Assembly (NCBI RefSeq): GCF_900105335.1
Contig: NZ_LT629770.1
Location: 124,001 to 188,000, forward strand
Length of the DNA: 64,000 nucleotides
Reading direction: 5' to 3'
Origin: Microbacterium paraoxydans
Lineage (GTDB): Bacteria; Actinomycetota; Actinomycetes; Actinomycetales; Microbacteriaceae
In this document: piece after piece, positions 34,143 through 43,972 of the stretch
Layout: the number at the start of each line of letters is the position of its first letter
Position numbering within the stretch: the stretch's first letter is position 1
Notes under the pieces: model-generated
What the model was told of the DNA's origin: nothing
Database searches by the model: none
The model's input: the letters and a program-made list of their open reading frames with translations, nothing else
Made by a program: the position numbers and the translations under genes

Positions 34143-35015
34143 ATGGCAGAGAAGTCCTGGTCTCTCGGTCGCGCGCTGCGCGGCATGTTCGTGAAGCCCA
34201 CCATCGACGAGACGACGTGGGAAGACCTGGAGACGGCGCTGATCACGGCGGACTTCGGCCCTGACATCAGCGAGCGCATCGTCGAAGAGCTGCGCGACAA
34301 GGTCGCGAAGTACCGCACCACAGACCCCAAGGACCTCCAGCGCATGCTGCGGGAGACTCTGGAGGAGCACTTCGCGAAGTTCGACACCACGCTCAAGCTC
34401 ACCGAGCGCCCGGCCGTGGTCCTCGTCGTCGGGGTGAACGGCGTGGGCAAGACGACCACGATCGGGAAGTTCACGAAGTTCCTCCGCGGTTACCAGCGGA
34501 GCGTCGTCGTCGGCGCCGCCGACACCTTCCGTGCCGCGGCTGTGGACCAGCTCGCCACCTGGGCCCAGCGCGGGGGAGCGGCGATCGTCCGCCCGCAGCA
34601 GGAAGGCCAGGACCCGGCTTCCGTCGCCTTCCAGACCGTCGAGTACGCGAAGCGCGAGGGTATGGAGATCGCGATCATCGACACGGCGGGACGCCTGCAC
34701 ACCAAGGGCGGCCTCATGGACGAACTGGGCAAGATCCGCCGTGTCGTGGAGAAGCAGGCTCCCATCAGCGAGGTGCTCCTCGTCCTCGATGCGACGACGG
34801 GGCAGAACGGCGTCATGCAGGCGGAGACCTTCCTGCAGCACGCCGGGGTCACGGGACTGGTGCTCACCAAGCTCGACGGCTCGGCCAAGGGCGGTTTCGT
34901 GCTCGCCGTTCAGGAGCGGACGGGCATCCCGGTGAAGCTCCTCGGGCAGGGCGAGGGCATCGACGATCTGACCGGTTTCACGCCGCACGTCTTCGTGCAG
35001 GCGCTGGTCGGCTGA
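34143..35015 (+). CDS. ftsY: Signal recognition particle receptor FtsY
   Basis: 290-aa SRP GTPase that receives ribosome-SRP complexes at the membrane. G1 loop GVNGVGKTTT is at about residues 97-106, then DTFRAAAVDQL, DTAGR near 180 (IIDTAGRLHTKGG), TKLDGSAKGG and the closing GQGEGIDDL. It starts directly with the N domain: there is neither an acidic A domain nor a transmembrane helix, so membrane contact must come from the N-terminal amphipathic helix. ffh is about 3 kb downstream. Confidence 0.95.
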   Translation: MAEKSWSLGRALRGMFVKPTIDETTWEDLETALITADFGPDISERIVEELRDKVAKYRTTDPKDLQRMLRETLEEHFAKFDTTLKLTERPAVVLVVGVNGVGKTTTIGKFTKFLRGYQRSVVVGAADTFRAAAVDQLATWAQRGGAAIVRPQQEGQDPASVAFQTVEYAKREGMEIAIIDTAGRLHTKGGLMDELGKIRRVVEKQAPISEVLLVLDATTGQNGVMQAETFLQHAGVTGLVLTKLDGSAKGGFVLAVQERTGIPVKLLGQGEGIDDLTGFTPHVFVQALVG

Positions 35016-35058
35016 CACAGGGCTTCCGCCCCGAGCACCAGGCTGGTTTCATAGCGTT

Positions 35059-35559
35059 ATGGCGATCGAACACGACTACTTCGGACTGCTGTCGTCGGGC
35101 CCCGACGGCTCGATCTTCTGGTCGGAGACGGTCGAGCTCGGTGACCAGAGCGTCACGGTGGACCTGACGGCCCCGGACCAGGACGACGTCTCCGCCGACG
35201 CCCTCGACATCGCCGCCGGGCTCATCGCCGGCCTGGAGAACGTGGATGCGACGGCGCGACGGGGGATGCTCGCCGAGGTGGACGACCGCACGAGCGAGGT
35301 CACCGAGTACATCCTGCAGCAGCAGGAGGTGTTCGGCGACGACCTCCCCGACGTCCTCATCGACGTGTCCGGAGACGCGGCCGTGGACATCATCCGATCG
35401 CTGCGCCTGATGAGCATGACGATCCTCGCGGACGAGCACGGCGGCTCCGAGCCGTTCGCCGTGCTGGAGTACGCGCTCGATGACAGCGCCACGGACGACG
35501 TGCTGCTCGTGAACCTCGGATCCGACGGCAGCGTGCAGTCGGTCATGAGCGCCGACTGA
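35059..35559 (+). CDS. DUF2004 domain protein
   Basis: 166 aa, acidic, cytosolic; assigned to the DUF2004 family by overall pattern (FGLLSSGPDGSIFWSETVELG start, DVLIDVSGDAAVDIIRSL middle). No catalytic motif or membrane helix. Function unknown. It follows ftsY after 43 bp and is convergent with lipA. Confidence 0.7.
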   Translation: MAIEHDYFGLLSSGPDGSIFWSETVELGDQSVTVDLTAPDQDDVSADALDIAAGLIAGLENVDATARRGMLAEVDDRTSEVTEYILQQQEVFGDDLPDVLIDVSGDAAVDIIRSLRLMSMTILADEHGGSEPFAVLEYALDDSATDDVLLVNLGSDGSVQSVMSAD

Positions 35560-35569
35560 CCGCCGCTCG

Positions 35570-36559
35570 TCAGACCGCCTGCGCGAAGCCGAGGTCGGCG
35601 CTCTCCGCGATGTGCGCGAGGTGCGCGGGGATCTCCCGCCCCTTCGAGGTCATCGACTGCGCCCAGAGCCGCCCGGCGCGGTACGAGGAGCGCACCAGCG
35701 GACCGGCGAGCACCCCGAGGAACCCGATCCGCTCCGCCTCCTCCTTGAATTCGACGAACTCGGCCGGCTTCACCCACCGCGAGACGGGAAGATGCCGCGG
35801 GGTCGGGCGGAGGTACTGGGTGATGGTGATGATGTCACAGCCGGCGTCATGGAGGTCCTGCAGCGCCTGGACGACCTCCTCCGGCTCCTCGCCCATGCCG
35901 AGGATGAGATTCGACTTCGTGATGAGTCCGGCGTCGCGGGCCTGCGTGAGCACGTTCAGCGACCGCTCGTAGCGGAAAGCGGGGCGGATGCGCTTGAAGA
36001 TGCGGGGCACGGTCTCCACGTTGTGCGCGAACACCTCGGGGCGGGCGTCGAAGATCTGACCGAGGAAGGCCGGGTCGGCGTTGTGCTCGTTGGCCAGCAG
36101 CTCCACCCCGGTGTTCGGGTTGAGCTCGTGGATCCTGCGCACCGTCTCGGCGTTCAGCCAGGCCCCCGTGTCGGGCAGGTCGTCGCGGGCCACGCTCGTC
36201 ACGGTCGCGTAGCGGAGGTTCATCCGCTGCACGCTCTCGGCGACGCGTCGCGGCTCGTCGGTGTCGTAGTCGGCGGGCTTGCCGGTGTCGATCTGGCAGA
36301 AGTCGCAGCGGCGCGTGCACTGCGAGCCTCCGATGAGGAAGGTCGCCTCGCGGTCCTCCCAGCACTCGAAGATGTTCGGGCAGCCGGCCTCCTGACACAC
36401 CGTGTGCAGGTCCTCGCTCTTCACGAGCGAGTGCAGCGCCGAGTACTCCGGCCCCATCTTGGCCTTGGTCTTGATCCACTCGGGCTTGCGCTCGATCGGG
36501 GTCTCCGCGTTGCGGATCTCGAGGCGGAGGAGCTTGCGCCCCTCGGGTGCGGCGGTCAT
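35570..36559 (-). CDS. lipA: Lipoyl synthase
   Basis: 329 aa, radical-SAM enzyme inserting two sulfurs into protein-bound octanoyl groups. The radical-SAM cluster motif CTRRCDFC (CxxxCxxC) and the auxiliary cluster cysteines in [12 protein letters not shown] are present, as is the C-terminal RSSY that ligates the auxiliary cluster. ATG 36559 overlaps the lipB stop (ATGA), so both lipoate enzymes are produced together. Confidence 0.96.
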   Translation of the reverse strand: MTAAPEGRKLLRLEIRNAETPIERKPEWIKTKAKMGPEYSALHSLVKSEDLHTVCQEAGCPNIFECWEDREATFLIGGSQCTRRCDFCQIDTGKPADYDTDEPRRVAESVQRMNLRYATVTSVARDDLPDTGAWLNAETVRRIHELNPNTGVELLANEHNADPAFLGQIFDARPEVFAHNVETVPRIFKRIRPAFRYERSLNVLTQARDAGLITKSNLILGMGEEPEEVVQALQDLHDAGCDIITITQYLRPTPRHLPVSRWVKPAEFVEFKEEAERIGFLGVLAGPLVRSSYRAGRLWAQSMTSKGREIPAHLAHIAESADLGFAQAV

Positions 36560-37206
36560 GCCGGGACTCCTGTCAGGTCGGGTGCGTGGGCGGTGCGGAA
36601 GGCGTCCTGCACGGCGTCGACGAGGTCGAGCGGACCGACCACGCGTCCGGACGCCTCGCTCACCGTCGTCACACCGGCGTCGGTGATGCCGCAGGGGATG
36701 ATGTCGCGGAAGGGGGCGAGGCTGTTGTCGCAGTTGATGGCGAAGCCGTGCATGGTCACGCCCTGCTGCACGCGCACGCCGATCGCGGCCACCTTGTCCT
36801 CCGAGAGCGGTCGGCGCACCCACACACCGCTGCGTCCCTCGACCTGGTGCCCGTCGACTCCGAACGGACGCAGCACCTCGATGAGGATCCGCTCCAGTCG
36901 CCGGACGTGTGCGACCACGTCCATCGGCTCCGGCAGGCGGAAGATCGGATAGCCGACGAGTTGCCCCGGTCCGTGCCAGGTGATCTTCCCGCCGCGGTCG
37001 ACGTCGATCACCGGGGTCCCGTCCTGGGGGCGCTCATGGTCCTCCGTGCGCTTGCCCGCGGTATAGACGGCCGCGTGCTCGAGCAGGATGAGCGTGTCAG
37101 GGCGGGTACCGGACACGACGTCCGCGTGCACACGGCGCTGCAGGGCCCAGCCCTCGGGATAGGGGACAGGGGTCGGCATGAAGCCGGGGGTGAGGATGTC
37201 GAGCAT
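36556..37206 (-). CDS. lipB: Lipoyl(octanoyl) transferase
   Basis: 216 aa. Moves octanoyl from acyl carrier protein to lipoyl domains; works just before LipA. Signatures are [16 protein letters not shown], with the RGG-x-x-T-x-HGPGQ core, and the catalytic Cys in IIPCGI with the lysine in the [11 protein letters not shown] region. ATG 37206 follows GAGGGAAG. It is divergent from a TetR gene and the space between holds a candidate operator. Confidence 0.94.
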   Translation of the reverse strand: MLDILTPGFMPTPVPYPEGWALQRRVHADVVSGTRPDTLILLEHAAVYTAGKRTEDHERPQDGTPVIDVDRGGKITWHGPGQLVGYPIFRLPEPMDVVAHVRRLERILIEVLRPFGVDGHQVEGRSGVWVRRPLSEDKVAAIGVRVQQGVTMHGFAINCDNSLAPFRDIIPCGITDAGVTTVSEASGRVVGPLDLVDAVQDAFRTAHAPDLTGVPA

Positions 37207-37230
37207 GCGTCGTCGCTTCCCTCTAATACA

Positions 37231-37243
37231 TGGATTGCGTCCA
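37231..37243. promoter_or_regulatory. Candidate operator between lipB and the TetR gene
   Basis: TGGA-TTGCG-TCCA forms a short palindrome, flanked on both sides by the heptamer AATACAT (37226 and 37246). It lies 24 bp before the lipB ATG and 50 bp before the regulator. Symmetry and position suit a TetR-type repressor that may control the lipBA operon; not proven. Confidence 0.4.
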
Positions 37244-37293
37244 ACAATACATCCTCGTCCGGGGTGCGGCGCGGCGCGCGGTACCGTGAAGTC

Positions 37294-37881
37294 ATGAACC
37301 GGACTGGTCGCGCCGGCCGCCCGAAGGCCTCCTCGCGCGAGACCCTCGCCGAGGCCGCTTGCGAGCTCTTCCTGGAGCGCGGGTACGAGGCCACCTCCAT
37401 CGCCGACATCACGCAGCGGGCGGGCGTCAGCCGTTCCAGCTTCTTCAACTACTTCACGTCCAAAAGCGACGTGCTGTGGTCCGGGATCGACGAGCGCATC
37501 GGCGTCGCAGCCGGCGCTCTGGACGACCTCGGCCGCAACGCCACGGGGGAGCGGGTGCGCGGGATCCTGCAGGGGATCGTGGACGATTTCGCCCCGGACC
37601 CGTTGGCGTTGGCGCTGCGGAATGCGGAGGCCATGGCGCTCGAGGTGGAGCTGGTGCGGGAGACGGGTGTCCGTCTGGCCCGCCTCGCCGCCGCGGTCTC
37701 CCGTGCGGCGTGCGCGGCGGGTATCGATGTGATGCGTGCGGACGTGCTGGGAGCGGCGCAGGCGGCCGCCGTCCTGTCCGCCCTGCGCGTCTGGGCCGAG
37801 GAGGGGGCGGGCCGCGGCACACCGGAGTCCGTGCTCCGCGAGGCGCTCGCCCGCGTGCACGATCTGCCCTGGGGGGAGTGA
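37294..37881 (+). CDS. TetR family transcriptional regulator
   Basis: 195 aa with an N-terminal TetR helix-turn-helix at about residues 15-60 ([21 protein letters not shown]) and a divergent helical ligand domain. Leaderless pattern: TACCGT 6 nt before the ATG. Divergent from lipBA, which it may regulate; the ligand is unknown. A 149-bp gap after it (37882-38030) holds no recognisable gene. Confidence 0.88.
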   Translation: MNRTGRAGRPKASSRETLAEAACELFLERGYEATSIADITQRAGVSRSSFFNYFTSKSDVLWSGIDERIGVAAGALDDLGRNATGERVRGILQGIVDDFAPDPLALALRNAEAMALEVELVRETGVRLARLAAAVSRAACAAGIDVMRADVLGAAQAAAVLSALRVWAEEGAGRGTPESVLREALARVHDLPWGE

Positions 37882-38030
37882 CGCGGCCTCGCGAGCCCCC
37901 GGTTCCGCGCCGAGGCCCCGGCGTGCTCACGCATGCGGGGCGGGGTCTCGACGACAAAGCGGGGCTTCGGCGACTCTGCTCCGTGCCGCGCTGAGCGTGG
38001 GGGCTCCACTCGCGTAGAATCGTAGGCACC

Positions 38031-39593
38031 ATGGCTACCTTTGGCACGCTCTCCGATCGGCTCACCGACACCTTCCGCAACCTGCGCACGAAGGGAAAGC
38101 TCACCGCCGCCGACGTCGACGGCACGGTGCGCGAGATCCGTCGTGCTCTGCTCGACGCTGACGTCGCGCTCGCGGTCGTCAAGGACTTCACCGCCAAGGT
38201 GCGCGAGCGCGCTCTCGGCGACGAGGTCAACAAGGCGCTGAACCCCGCGCAGCAGGTGGTGCAGATCGTCAACGAGGAGCTCGTCCAGATCCTCGGCGGG
38301 GAGCAGCGGCGCCTGCAGTTCGCAAAGACCGCCCCGACCGTGATCATGCTCGCGGGCCTCCAGGGTTCGGGTAAGACGACGTTCGCCGGCAAGCTGGCCA
38401 AGCAGCTCGAGAGCGAGGGGCACACGCCTCTGCTCGTCGCCGCCGACCTCCAGCGCCCGAACGCGGTGAACCAGCTCCAGGTGGTCGCCGAGCAGGCCGG
38501 CGCCACCGTGTACGCGCCCGAGCCGGGCAACGGCGTCGGCGATCCCGTCAAGGTGTCGCGCGACGGCGTCGAGCACGCCCGCCGTCAGCAGCACGACGTG
38601 GTCATCATCGACACCGCCGGCCGCCTCGGCGTCGACGCCGAGCTCATGAAGCAGGCCGCCGACATCCGCAAGGCGGTCAACCCGGACGAGGTGCTCTTCG
38701 TCATCGACGCGATGATCGGTCAGGACGCCGTCAACACGGCCAAGGCGTTCCAGGAGGGCGTCGACTTCACCGGCGTCGTGCTCTCCAAGCTCGACGGTGA
38801 CGCGCGAGGCGGAGCGGCGCTGTCGGTCGCCTCGGTCACCGGTCGTCCGATCATCTTCGCCTCCACGGGCGAGCGGCTGGAGGACCTCGAGCCGTTCCAC
38901 CCCGATCGCATGGCCAGCCGCATCCTCGACCTCGGTGACATCCTCACCCTCATCGAGCAGGCGCAGCAGGCCTTCGACGAGGATGAAGCGCGCAAGGTCG
39001 CCGAGAAGCTCGCGAACGAGGCCTTCACCCTCGAGGACTTCCTCGAGCAGCTTCAGCAGATGAAGAAGATGGGCTCGATGAAGAAGATGCTCGGGATGCT
39101 CCCGGGCATGGGCCAGATGAAGCAGCAGCTCGAGGACTTCGACGAGCGCGAGATCGACCGCACGGAGGCCATCATCCGTTCCATGACGCCGGTCGAGCGT
39201 CGCAACCCCAAGATCCTCAATGGTTCCCGTCGTCTGCGCATCGCGCGCGGCTCCGGCATGACCGTCACCGACGTCAATCAGCTCGTGCAGCGCTTCGAGC
39301 AGGCCGCGAAGATGATGAAGACCGTCGCTCGCGGTGGCACGCCAAACATCCCCGGCATGGGGCCGGTCCCCGGCATGGGCAAGCCCGGCGCCTCGTCGAA
39401 GCGCGGCAAGAAGGGCAAGGGCGGCGGCGGCAACCGCTCCCGCTCCGGCAACCCCGCGAAGCGCGCGGCGGAGAACGCCGGCCTCGCGGCCTCGACGGCA
39501 CCGACCGGCTCCGGCTTCGGCCTCGGCGGGGGAGGCGTGGCCCCCTCGGAGGCCGACCTCGCCGAGATCCAGAAGCTGTTCGGCAAGAGCTGA
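38031..39593 (+). CDS. ffh: Signal recognition particle protein Ffh
   Basis: 520 aa. SRP54 GTPase binding signal sequences and 4.5S RNA. G1 loop LQGSGKTTFAGKL near residue 108, DTAGRLGVD near 187, TKLDGDARGG-like SKLDGDARGG, and a methionine-rich M domain from about 325 (MKKMGSMKKMLGMLPGMG), with RIARGSG for RNA binding. The C-terminal 90 residues are a Gly/Lys/Ser-rich tail. TAGAAT stands 10 nt before the ATG, so the leader is only a few nucleotides. Confidence 0.96.
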   Translation: MATFGTLSDRLTDTFRNLRTKGKLTAADVDGTVREIRRALLDADVALAVVKDFTAKVRERALGDEVNKALNPAQQVVQIVNEELVQILGGEQRRLQFAKTAPTVIMLAGLQGSGKTTFAGKLAKQLESEGHTPLLVAADLQRPNAVNQLQVVAEQAGATVYAPEPGNGVGDPVKVSRDGVEHARRQQHDVVIIDTAGRLGVDAELMKQAADIRKAVNPDEVLFVIDAMIGQDAVNTAKAFQEGVDFTGVVLSKLDGDARGGAALSVASVTGRPIIFASTGERLEDLEPFHPDRMASRILDLGDILTLIEQAQQAFDEDEARKVAEKLANEAFTLEDFLEQLQQMKKMGSMKKMLGMLPGMGQMKQQLEDFDEREIDRTEAIIRSMTPVERRNPKILNGSRRLRIARGSGMTVTDVNQLVQRFEQAAKMMKTVARGGTPNIPGMGPVPGMGKPGASSKRGKKGKGGGGNRSRSGNPAKRAAENAGLAASTAPTGSGFGLGGGGVAPSEADLAEIQKLFGKS

Positions 39594-39604
39594 GCGGCCG
39601 GAAC

Positions 39605-40513
39605 TCAGCGCACGGCGACCGGCGCGGACGAAGGACCGACCGTGGCCGCGGGCGTGCCTCGCGGCCGCGCCGCGAACTGCCCGCCGACGAGGGCGGCGAG
39701 CGTGATCACGATGCCCGCCACCTGGACCACCGTGAAGCTCTCGCCGACCACGAGCACGCCGAGCAGCGCCGCGACGATCGGTGAGAGTAGTGCGAGCAGG
39801 CCGGGCACGATCACGGGCAGGCGCTGGATCCCTCGGAACCACAGCGTGTAGGCGATGATCCCTCCCGCCGTCGCGAGCCAGAGATAGCCGAGGAGCGCCC
39901 CCGCGTCGAGGGCAGGAGGCGGGCCCTCGACCGCGAAGGTGAGGGGGAGGAGCAGCAGTCCGCCCGCACTGAGCTGCCAGCCTGCGTACGCCACGGGGCC
40001 GACGCCGGAGGGGCGTCCCCAGCGCTTGGTGAGTATCATCCCGAGGCCGGTCGCGGTCACCCCGCCGAGAGCCGCGACGACGCCCCAGAGGTCCAGCGCG
40101 GCGGCAGGGCCGAGGACGACGAGGGCGACCCCCGCCGCTCCGGCGACGGCGGCGGCCGCGGATACCGGTCGGACACGTTCCTCGAGCACGAGCGCTCCGA
40201 GCCCCAGGACGATGAGCGGCTGCGCTCCGGCGACGGCGGCGGCGACCCCACCGGGGAGGCGTTCGGCCGCGAGGAACAGCAGCGGGAAGAACGCGCCGAT
40301 GTTGAGGGCGCCGAGGACGAGGGCCTTGCCCCACCAGGCCCCGTGCGGCAGGCGCCGGGCCAGTAGCACCGCGAGGAAACCCGCAGGCAGCGCGCGGAGG
40401 AGGCCGGCGAGGAGCGGATGCCCGGCGGGGAGCAGCTCCGTCGTCACCAGGTAGGTCGTACCCCACGCCGCCGGCGCGAGGGCCGTGACGAGGGTGAGCG
40501 TGAGGCGGTTCAT
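39605..40513 (-). CDS. EamA family (DMT) exporter
   Basis: 302 aa with ten hydrophobic segments in two EamA repeats (PAAWGTTYLVTTELLP opening, ARDA-like positions conserved), the drug/metabolite transporter fold that exports amino acids, purines or drugs. ATG 40513 chosen; a start 36 bp upstream would lie in the regulatory region. Divergent from a LysR regulator, its probable controller. Substrate unknown. Confidence 0.87.
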   Translation of the reverse strand: MNRLTLTLVTALAPAAWGTTYLVTTELLPAGHPLLAGLLRALPAGFLAVLLARRLPHGAWWGKALVLGALNIGAFFPLLFLAAERLPGGVAAAVAGAQPLIVLGLGALVLEERVRPVSAAAAVAGAAGVALVVLGPAAALDLWGVVAALGGVTATGLGMILTKRWGRPSGVGPVAYAGWQLSAGGLLLLPLTFAVEGPPPALDAGALLGYLWLATAGGIIAYTLWFRGIQRLPVIVPGLLALLSPIVAALLGVLVVGESFTVVQVAGIVITLAALVGGQFAARPRGTPAATVGPSSAPVAVR

Positions 40514-40546
40514 GCTCCCAGCCTGCGCGCCGCACTCAGATGAGTC

Positions 40547-40585
40547 CAACGCATTGTTGTCACGCTATTCATGACGAGCGATCAT
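40547..40585. promoter_or_regulatory. Candidate LysR binding sites between the EamA and LysR genes
   Basis: Two short palindromes: CAAC-GCATT-GTTG (40547-40559) and ATGA-CGAGCGA-TCAT (40571-40585), 11 bp apart. Both resemble the T-N11-A type half-symmetric sites of LysR proteins, and the second ends 6 bp before the LysR ATG, fitting autorepression. Confidence 0.5.
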
Positions 40586-40591
40586 GGATTT

Positions 40592-41467
40592 ATGGAACTC
40601 CAGCAGCTGCGATATGTCGTCGCCGTGGCGGACACCGGTTCGTTCACCCGCGCGGCGGAGCGCTGTCACGTCACGCAGTCGGCGCTCAGCCATCAGGTCG
40701 CCGCTCTCGAACGCGAGTTGGGCGTACGGCTGTTCGCGCGCACCAGTCGTAGCGTCCGCGCGACCGAGTCCGGTGAGGCGTTCCTCCGGTCCGCGCGGTT
40801 CGCCGTGCGCGCCGCGGATCAGGCGCGGGAGGATGCCGCGGCCGCCGCCGGCGAAGTCGTCGGAACGCTCCGGCTCGGGATCATCCCCACGGTGACCGCT
40901 GTCGATGTCCCCGCCCTCCTCGTGGCCTATCGCAGCGCGCACCCGGCCGCCCGCGTGGAGCTTCGCGAGGGGAACAGCGACGGCCTCATGACCGCGATCC
41001 GCCAAGGCGACATCGATGTCGCGTTCCTCGGGCTTCGGGAGGGTGTGGAGCCCCAGGGTGTGGCGTCCCGACCCCTGTCCCACGAGCCGCTGGTAGCGGT
41101 GCTGCCTCGCGGGCATGTCCTCGCTGCGAGGCGGCGGGTGCGGCTGAGTGACCTCGCGGACTCCGCTTTCGCCGACTTCGCGGCCGGAACCTCGGGACGG
41201 GCGCAGAGCGACGCGGCGTTCCTGGCCGCGGGGGTCGGGCGGGACGTGGCCTTCGAATCCGACACGGCCGCGAGCCTGATCGGCCTGGTCGCTGCGGGCC
41301 TCGCCGTCACGCTGCTCGCACCCGGCGTGGTGCGGGGGTATCAGGACATCGTCGACACGGTGGCGGTCCAGGACGGCCCGGTCCGTGTCGAACACGTGGC
41401 CTGGGACGCCGCGGCACCGCGCAGCGCCGCCCGCGCGTTCCTCGACATCGTCGCGGCAGCCTCCTGA
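40592..41467 (+). CDS. LysR family transcriptional regulator
   Basis: 291 aa. N-terminal winged helix-turn-helix in residues 1-60 (MELQQLRYVVAVADTGSFT, CHVTQSALSHQVAALE) and a periplasmic-binding-like effector domain from about 90. ATG 40592 gives the canonical LysR start; an in-frame ATG at 40571 lies inside the palindrome. Divergent from the EamA exporter, a typical regulator-transporter pair. Confidence 0.9.
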   Translation: MELQQLRYVVAVADTGSFTRAAERCHVTQSALSHQVAALERELGVRLFARTSRSVRATESGEAFLRSARFAVRAADQAREDAAAAAGEVVGTLRLGIIPTVTAVDVPALLVAYRSAHPAARVELREGNSDGLMTAIRQGDIDVAFLGLREGVEPQGVASRPLSHEPLVAVLPRGHVLAARRRVRLSDLADSAFADFAAGTSGRAQSDAAFLAAGVGRDVAFESDTAASLIGLVAAGLAVTLLAPGVVRGYQDIVDTVAVQDGPVRVEHVAWDAAAPRSAARAFLDIVAAAS

Positions 41468-41506
41468 GACCCTGTTCCTGCAGCCCGGGCGGAGGGTGAG
41501 CCGGAG

Positions 41507-41549
41507 ACGACGAAGCGGGCCCGGGAAGAACCCGGACCCGCCTCGTCGT
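41507..41549. terminator. Bidirectional terminator between the LysR gene and glpK
   Basis: ACGACGA and AGCGGG-CCCGGG on the left pair with CCCGG-CCCGC and TCGTCGT on the right around a short AAGAA loop. It sits between two convergent genes, 39 bp after the LysR stop and 7 bp after the glpK stop. Confidence 0.75.
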
Positions 41550-41556
41550 GTGGTGA

Positions 41557-43071
41557 TCAGCGCACGTCGTCGTCGACCCAGTCCATCGACTTCGTGACGG
41601 CCTTGCGCCACAGGCGCAGCTGGCGGTCGCGCTCGGCCTCGTCGAGCGAGGGCTCCCAGCGGCGGTCCTCCTGCCAGTTCGCGGACAGGTCGTCGAGGCC
41701 GCTCCAGAAGCCGACCGCGAGTCCCGCGGCGTAGGCCGCACCGAGCGCGGTGGTCTCGGCGACCACCGGACGCACGACCGGGACGCCGAGGATGTCGGCC
41801 TGGAACTGCATGAGCGCGTCGTTGGCGACCATGCCGCCGTCGACCTTGAGCTCGCTGAGGTCCACTCCGGCGTCCGCGTTGACCGCGTCGAGCACGTCGC
41901 GGGTCTGGAAGGCCACGGCCTCCAGGGCGGCGCGCGCGATGTGGTTCTTGTTCGCGTAGCGGGTGAGGCCGACGATCGCGCCACGGGCGTCCGGACGCCA
42001 GTACGGTGCGAACAGACCCGAGAACGCGGGGACGATGTACACGCCGCCGTTGTCCTCGACCTTCTCCGCCAGCTCCTCGACCTCGGGGGCGGAGGAGATG
42101 ATGCCGAGCTGGTCGCGCAGCCACTGGATGAGCGAGCCGGTCACCGCGATCGACCCCTCCAGCGCATAGTGCGTGGGCTGGTCGCCGAGCTTGTAGCCGA
42201 CGGTGGTGAGCAGACCGTTCTTCGAGCGGACGATCTCCTCGCCCGTGTTGAAGATGAGGAAGCAGCCCGTGCCGTAGGTGTTCTTGCTCTCGCCCTTCTG
42301 GAACGCGGCCTGCCCGAACGTCGCCGCCTGCTGGTCGCCGAGGATGCCGGCGATCGGCGTCTCGCGCAGCAGCGACGAGCTCTCGGCGGCGCCGTAGACC
42401 TCGGAGGAGGAGCGGATCTCCGGCATCATCGAGCGCGGCACGCCGAACGCCTCGAGGATGTCGTCGCGCCACTCCAGCGTCTCGAGGTCCATGAACATCG
42501 TGCGCGAGGCGTTCGTCACGTCGGTCGCGTGCACGCCGCCGTCGATGCCGCCGGTCAGGTTCCACAGGACCCAGGTGTCGGTCGTGCCGAAGAGCAGATC
42601 TCCGGCCTCGGCCTTCTCGCGGGCACCTTCGACGTTCTCCAGGATCCAGGTGATCTTGGTGCCGGAGAAGTAGGTCGCCAGCGGGAGGCCGACGATCGAC
42701 TTGAACCGGTCGACGCCCTCGTCGCCCGCGAGGCGGTTGACGATCTCCTGCGTACGGGTGTCCTGCCAGACGATGGCGTTGTAGACCGGCTTGCCCGTGG
42801 TCTTGTCCCACACGACGGCGGTCTCGCGCTGGTTCGTGATGCCCACGGCGGCGATGTCGTGGCGGGTGAGATCGGCGCGACCGAGGGCCAGACCGATCAC
42901 CTCCTGGACATTGCGCCAGATCTCGGCGGCGTCGTGCTCGACCCAGCCGGCCTTGGGAAGGATCTGCTCGTGCTCCTTCTGACCGGTGGCGACGATGCTG
43001 CCCTTCTTGTCGAAGATGATCGCGCGGCTCGACGTGGTGCCCTGGTCGATCGCGATGATGTAGTCAGCCAT
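41557..43071 (-). CDS. glpK: Glycerol kinase
   Basis: 504 aa, FGGY kinase phosphorylating glycerol with ATP. Start [18 protein letters not shown], substrate-binding [17 protein letters not shown], and [15 protein letters not shown] are typical; length is normal. Last gene of the glpD-glpF-glpK operon, 36 bp after glpF. Expression is presumably under the divergent SorC regulator; the stop is followed by a terminator shared with the LysR gene. Confidence 0.97.
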   Translation of the reverse strand: MADYIIAIDQGTTSSRAIIFDKKGSIVATGQKEHEQILPKAGWVEHDAAEIWRNVQEVIGLALGRADLTRHDIAAVGITNQRETAVVWDKTTGKPVYNAIVWQDTRTQEIVNRLAGDEGVDRFKSIVGLPLATYFSGTKITWILENVEGAREKAEAGDLLFGTTDTWVLWNLTGGIDGGVHATDVTNASRTMFMDLETLEWRDDILEAFGVPRSMMPEIRSSSEVYGAAESSSLLRETPIAGILGDQQAATFGQAAFQKGESKNTYGTGCFLIFNTGEEIVRSKNGLLTTVGYKLGDQPTHYALEGSIAVTGSLIQWLRDQLGIISSAPEVEELAEKVEDNGGVYIVPAFSGLFAPYWRPDARGAIVGLTRYANKNHIARAALEAVAFQTRDVLDAVNADAGVDLSELKVDGGMVANDALMQFQADILGVPVVRPVVAETTALGAAYAAGLAVGFWSGLDDLSANWQEDRRWEPSLDEAERDRQLRLWRKAVTKSMDWVDDDVR

Positions 43072-43107
43072 GTGTTCTCCTTTGAATTCCCGAGCGGTTG
43101 AGGGGGA

Positions 43108-43881
43108 TCAGCCGGCGAGGCTGAGCAGGCCGGGGGCGGCGAGGGCGGCGATGACACCGCCGATGAGCGGACCGACGACGGGCACCCACGAGTAGGACCA
43201 GTCGCTGGCACCCTTGCCCTGGATCGGGAGGATCGCGTGGGCGATGCGGGGACCGAGGTCACGAGCCGGGTTGATCGCGTAGCCGGTGGGGCCACCGAGC
43301 GATGCACCGATCGCGACCACCAGGAGGGCCACCGGAAGGGCGGTGAGCGGGCCGAGGCCACCGGGCGTGCCGACCTCGATGTCGCCGTAGTCCGCGAACG
43401 CGAAGATGACGAAGACGAGGACGAACGTGCCGATGATCTCGGTGACGAGGTTCCAGCCGTACGAGCGGATGGCGGGGCCGGTGGAGAAGACGCCGAGCTT
43501 GTTGGCGGCCTCCGGCTCCTGGTCGAAGTGCTGCTTGTACGCGAGCCAGACGACGATGGCGCCGATGATCGCGCCGAGGAGCTCCGCGGCGGTCGCGGTG
43601 AGGAACATCGTGAAGTCGATGCCCTTGGCGGGGTCCAGCAGGTGCTGCACCCAGAGGCCGATACCGACGGCCGGGTTCAGGATGGCACCGGAGTACGCCG
43701 AGACGAGCACACCCGCGAACACCGCGAGACCCCATCCCCAGTTGACCATCAGGAAGCCGCCGCCGAAGCCCTTGTTCTTCGCCAGGGCGACGTTCGCGAC
43801 CACACCGCAGCCGAGCAGGACCAGCATCGCGGTGCCGACGAGCTCGGAGAGGAAGTAGAGACCGAGATTGACGTCAGTCAT
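43108..43881 (-). CDS. glpF: Glycerol uptake facilitator (aquaglyceroporin)
   Basis: 257 aa, MIP family, six transmembrane segments plus two half-helices. Both NPA motifs are visible: NPAVG (in SGAILNPAVGIGLW) and NPAR (in YAINPARDLGPR), the second followed by D as in glycerol-permeable members. Second gene of the glp operon; ATG 43881 with AAAGG upstream. Confidence 0.95.
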   Translation of the reverse strand: MTDVNLGLYFLSELVGTAMLVLLGCGVVANVALAKNKGFGGGFLMVNWGWGLAVFAGVLVSAYSGAILNPAVGIGLWVQHLLDPAKGIDFTMFLTATAAELLGAIIGAIVVWLAYKQHFDQEPEAANKLGVFSTGPAIRSYGWNLVTEIIGTFVLVFVIFAFADYGDIEVGTPGGLGPLTALPVALLVVAIGASLGGPTGYAINPARDLGPRIAHAILPIQGKGASDWSYSWVPVVGPLIGGVIAALAAPGLLSLAG

Positions 43882-43902
43882 GTCTTCGTTGACCTTTCTT
43901 GC

Positions 43903-43928
43903 GGGTCGGGGCCCCTCTGCCCCGACCC
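43903..43928 (-). promoter_or_regulatory. Intercistronic hairpin upstream of glpF
   Basis: GGGTCGGGG and CCCCGACCC form a perfect 9-bp stem with an 8-nt loop in the glpD-glpF gap. No T run follows in the direction of transcription and the hairpin stands 22 bp before glpF, so it is more likely an RNA-stability or partial-termination element than a full terminator. Confidence 0.5.
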
Positions 43929-43972
43929 CTTATGGGGTAGCACCGCGAGGAGGGCGCGGTGGTCGGGCCCCG

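Noticed and set aside
37882..38030. Small RNA or gene between the TetR gene and ffh
   Set aside because: Several weak GC-rich stems but no consistent fold, open frame or known RNA signature.
37449..40535. 1028-codon open frame on the minus strand opposite ffh
   Set aside because: Shadow of ffh and neighbouring genes; compositionally biased and without recognisable motifs.
40565..42811. 748-codon open frame on the minus strand opposite the LysR gene and in another frame of glpK
   Set aside because: It spans real genes of both strands and has no family signature.
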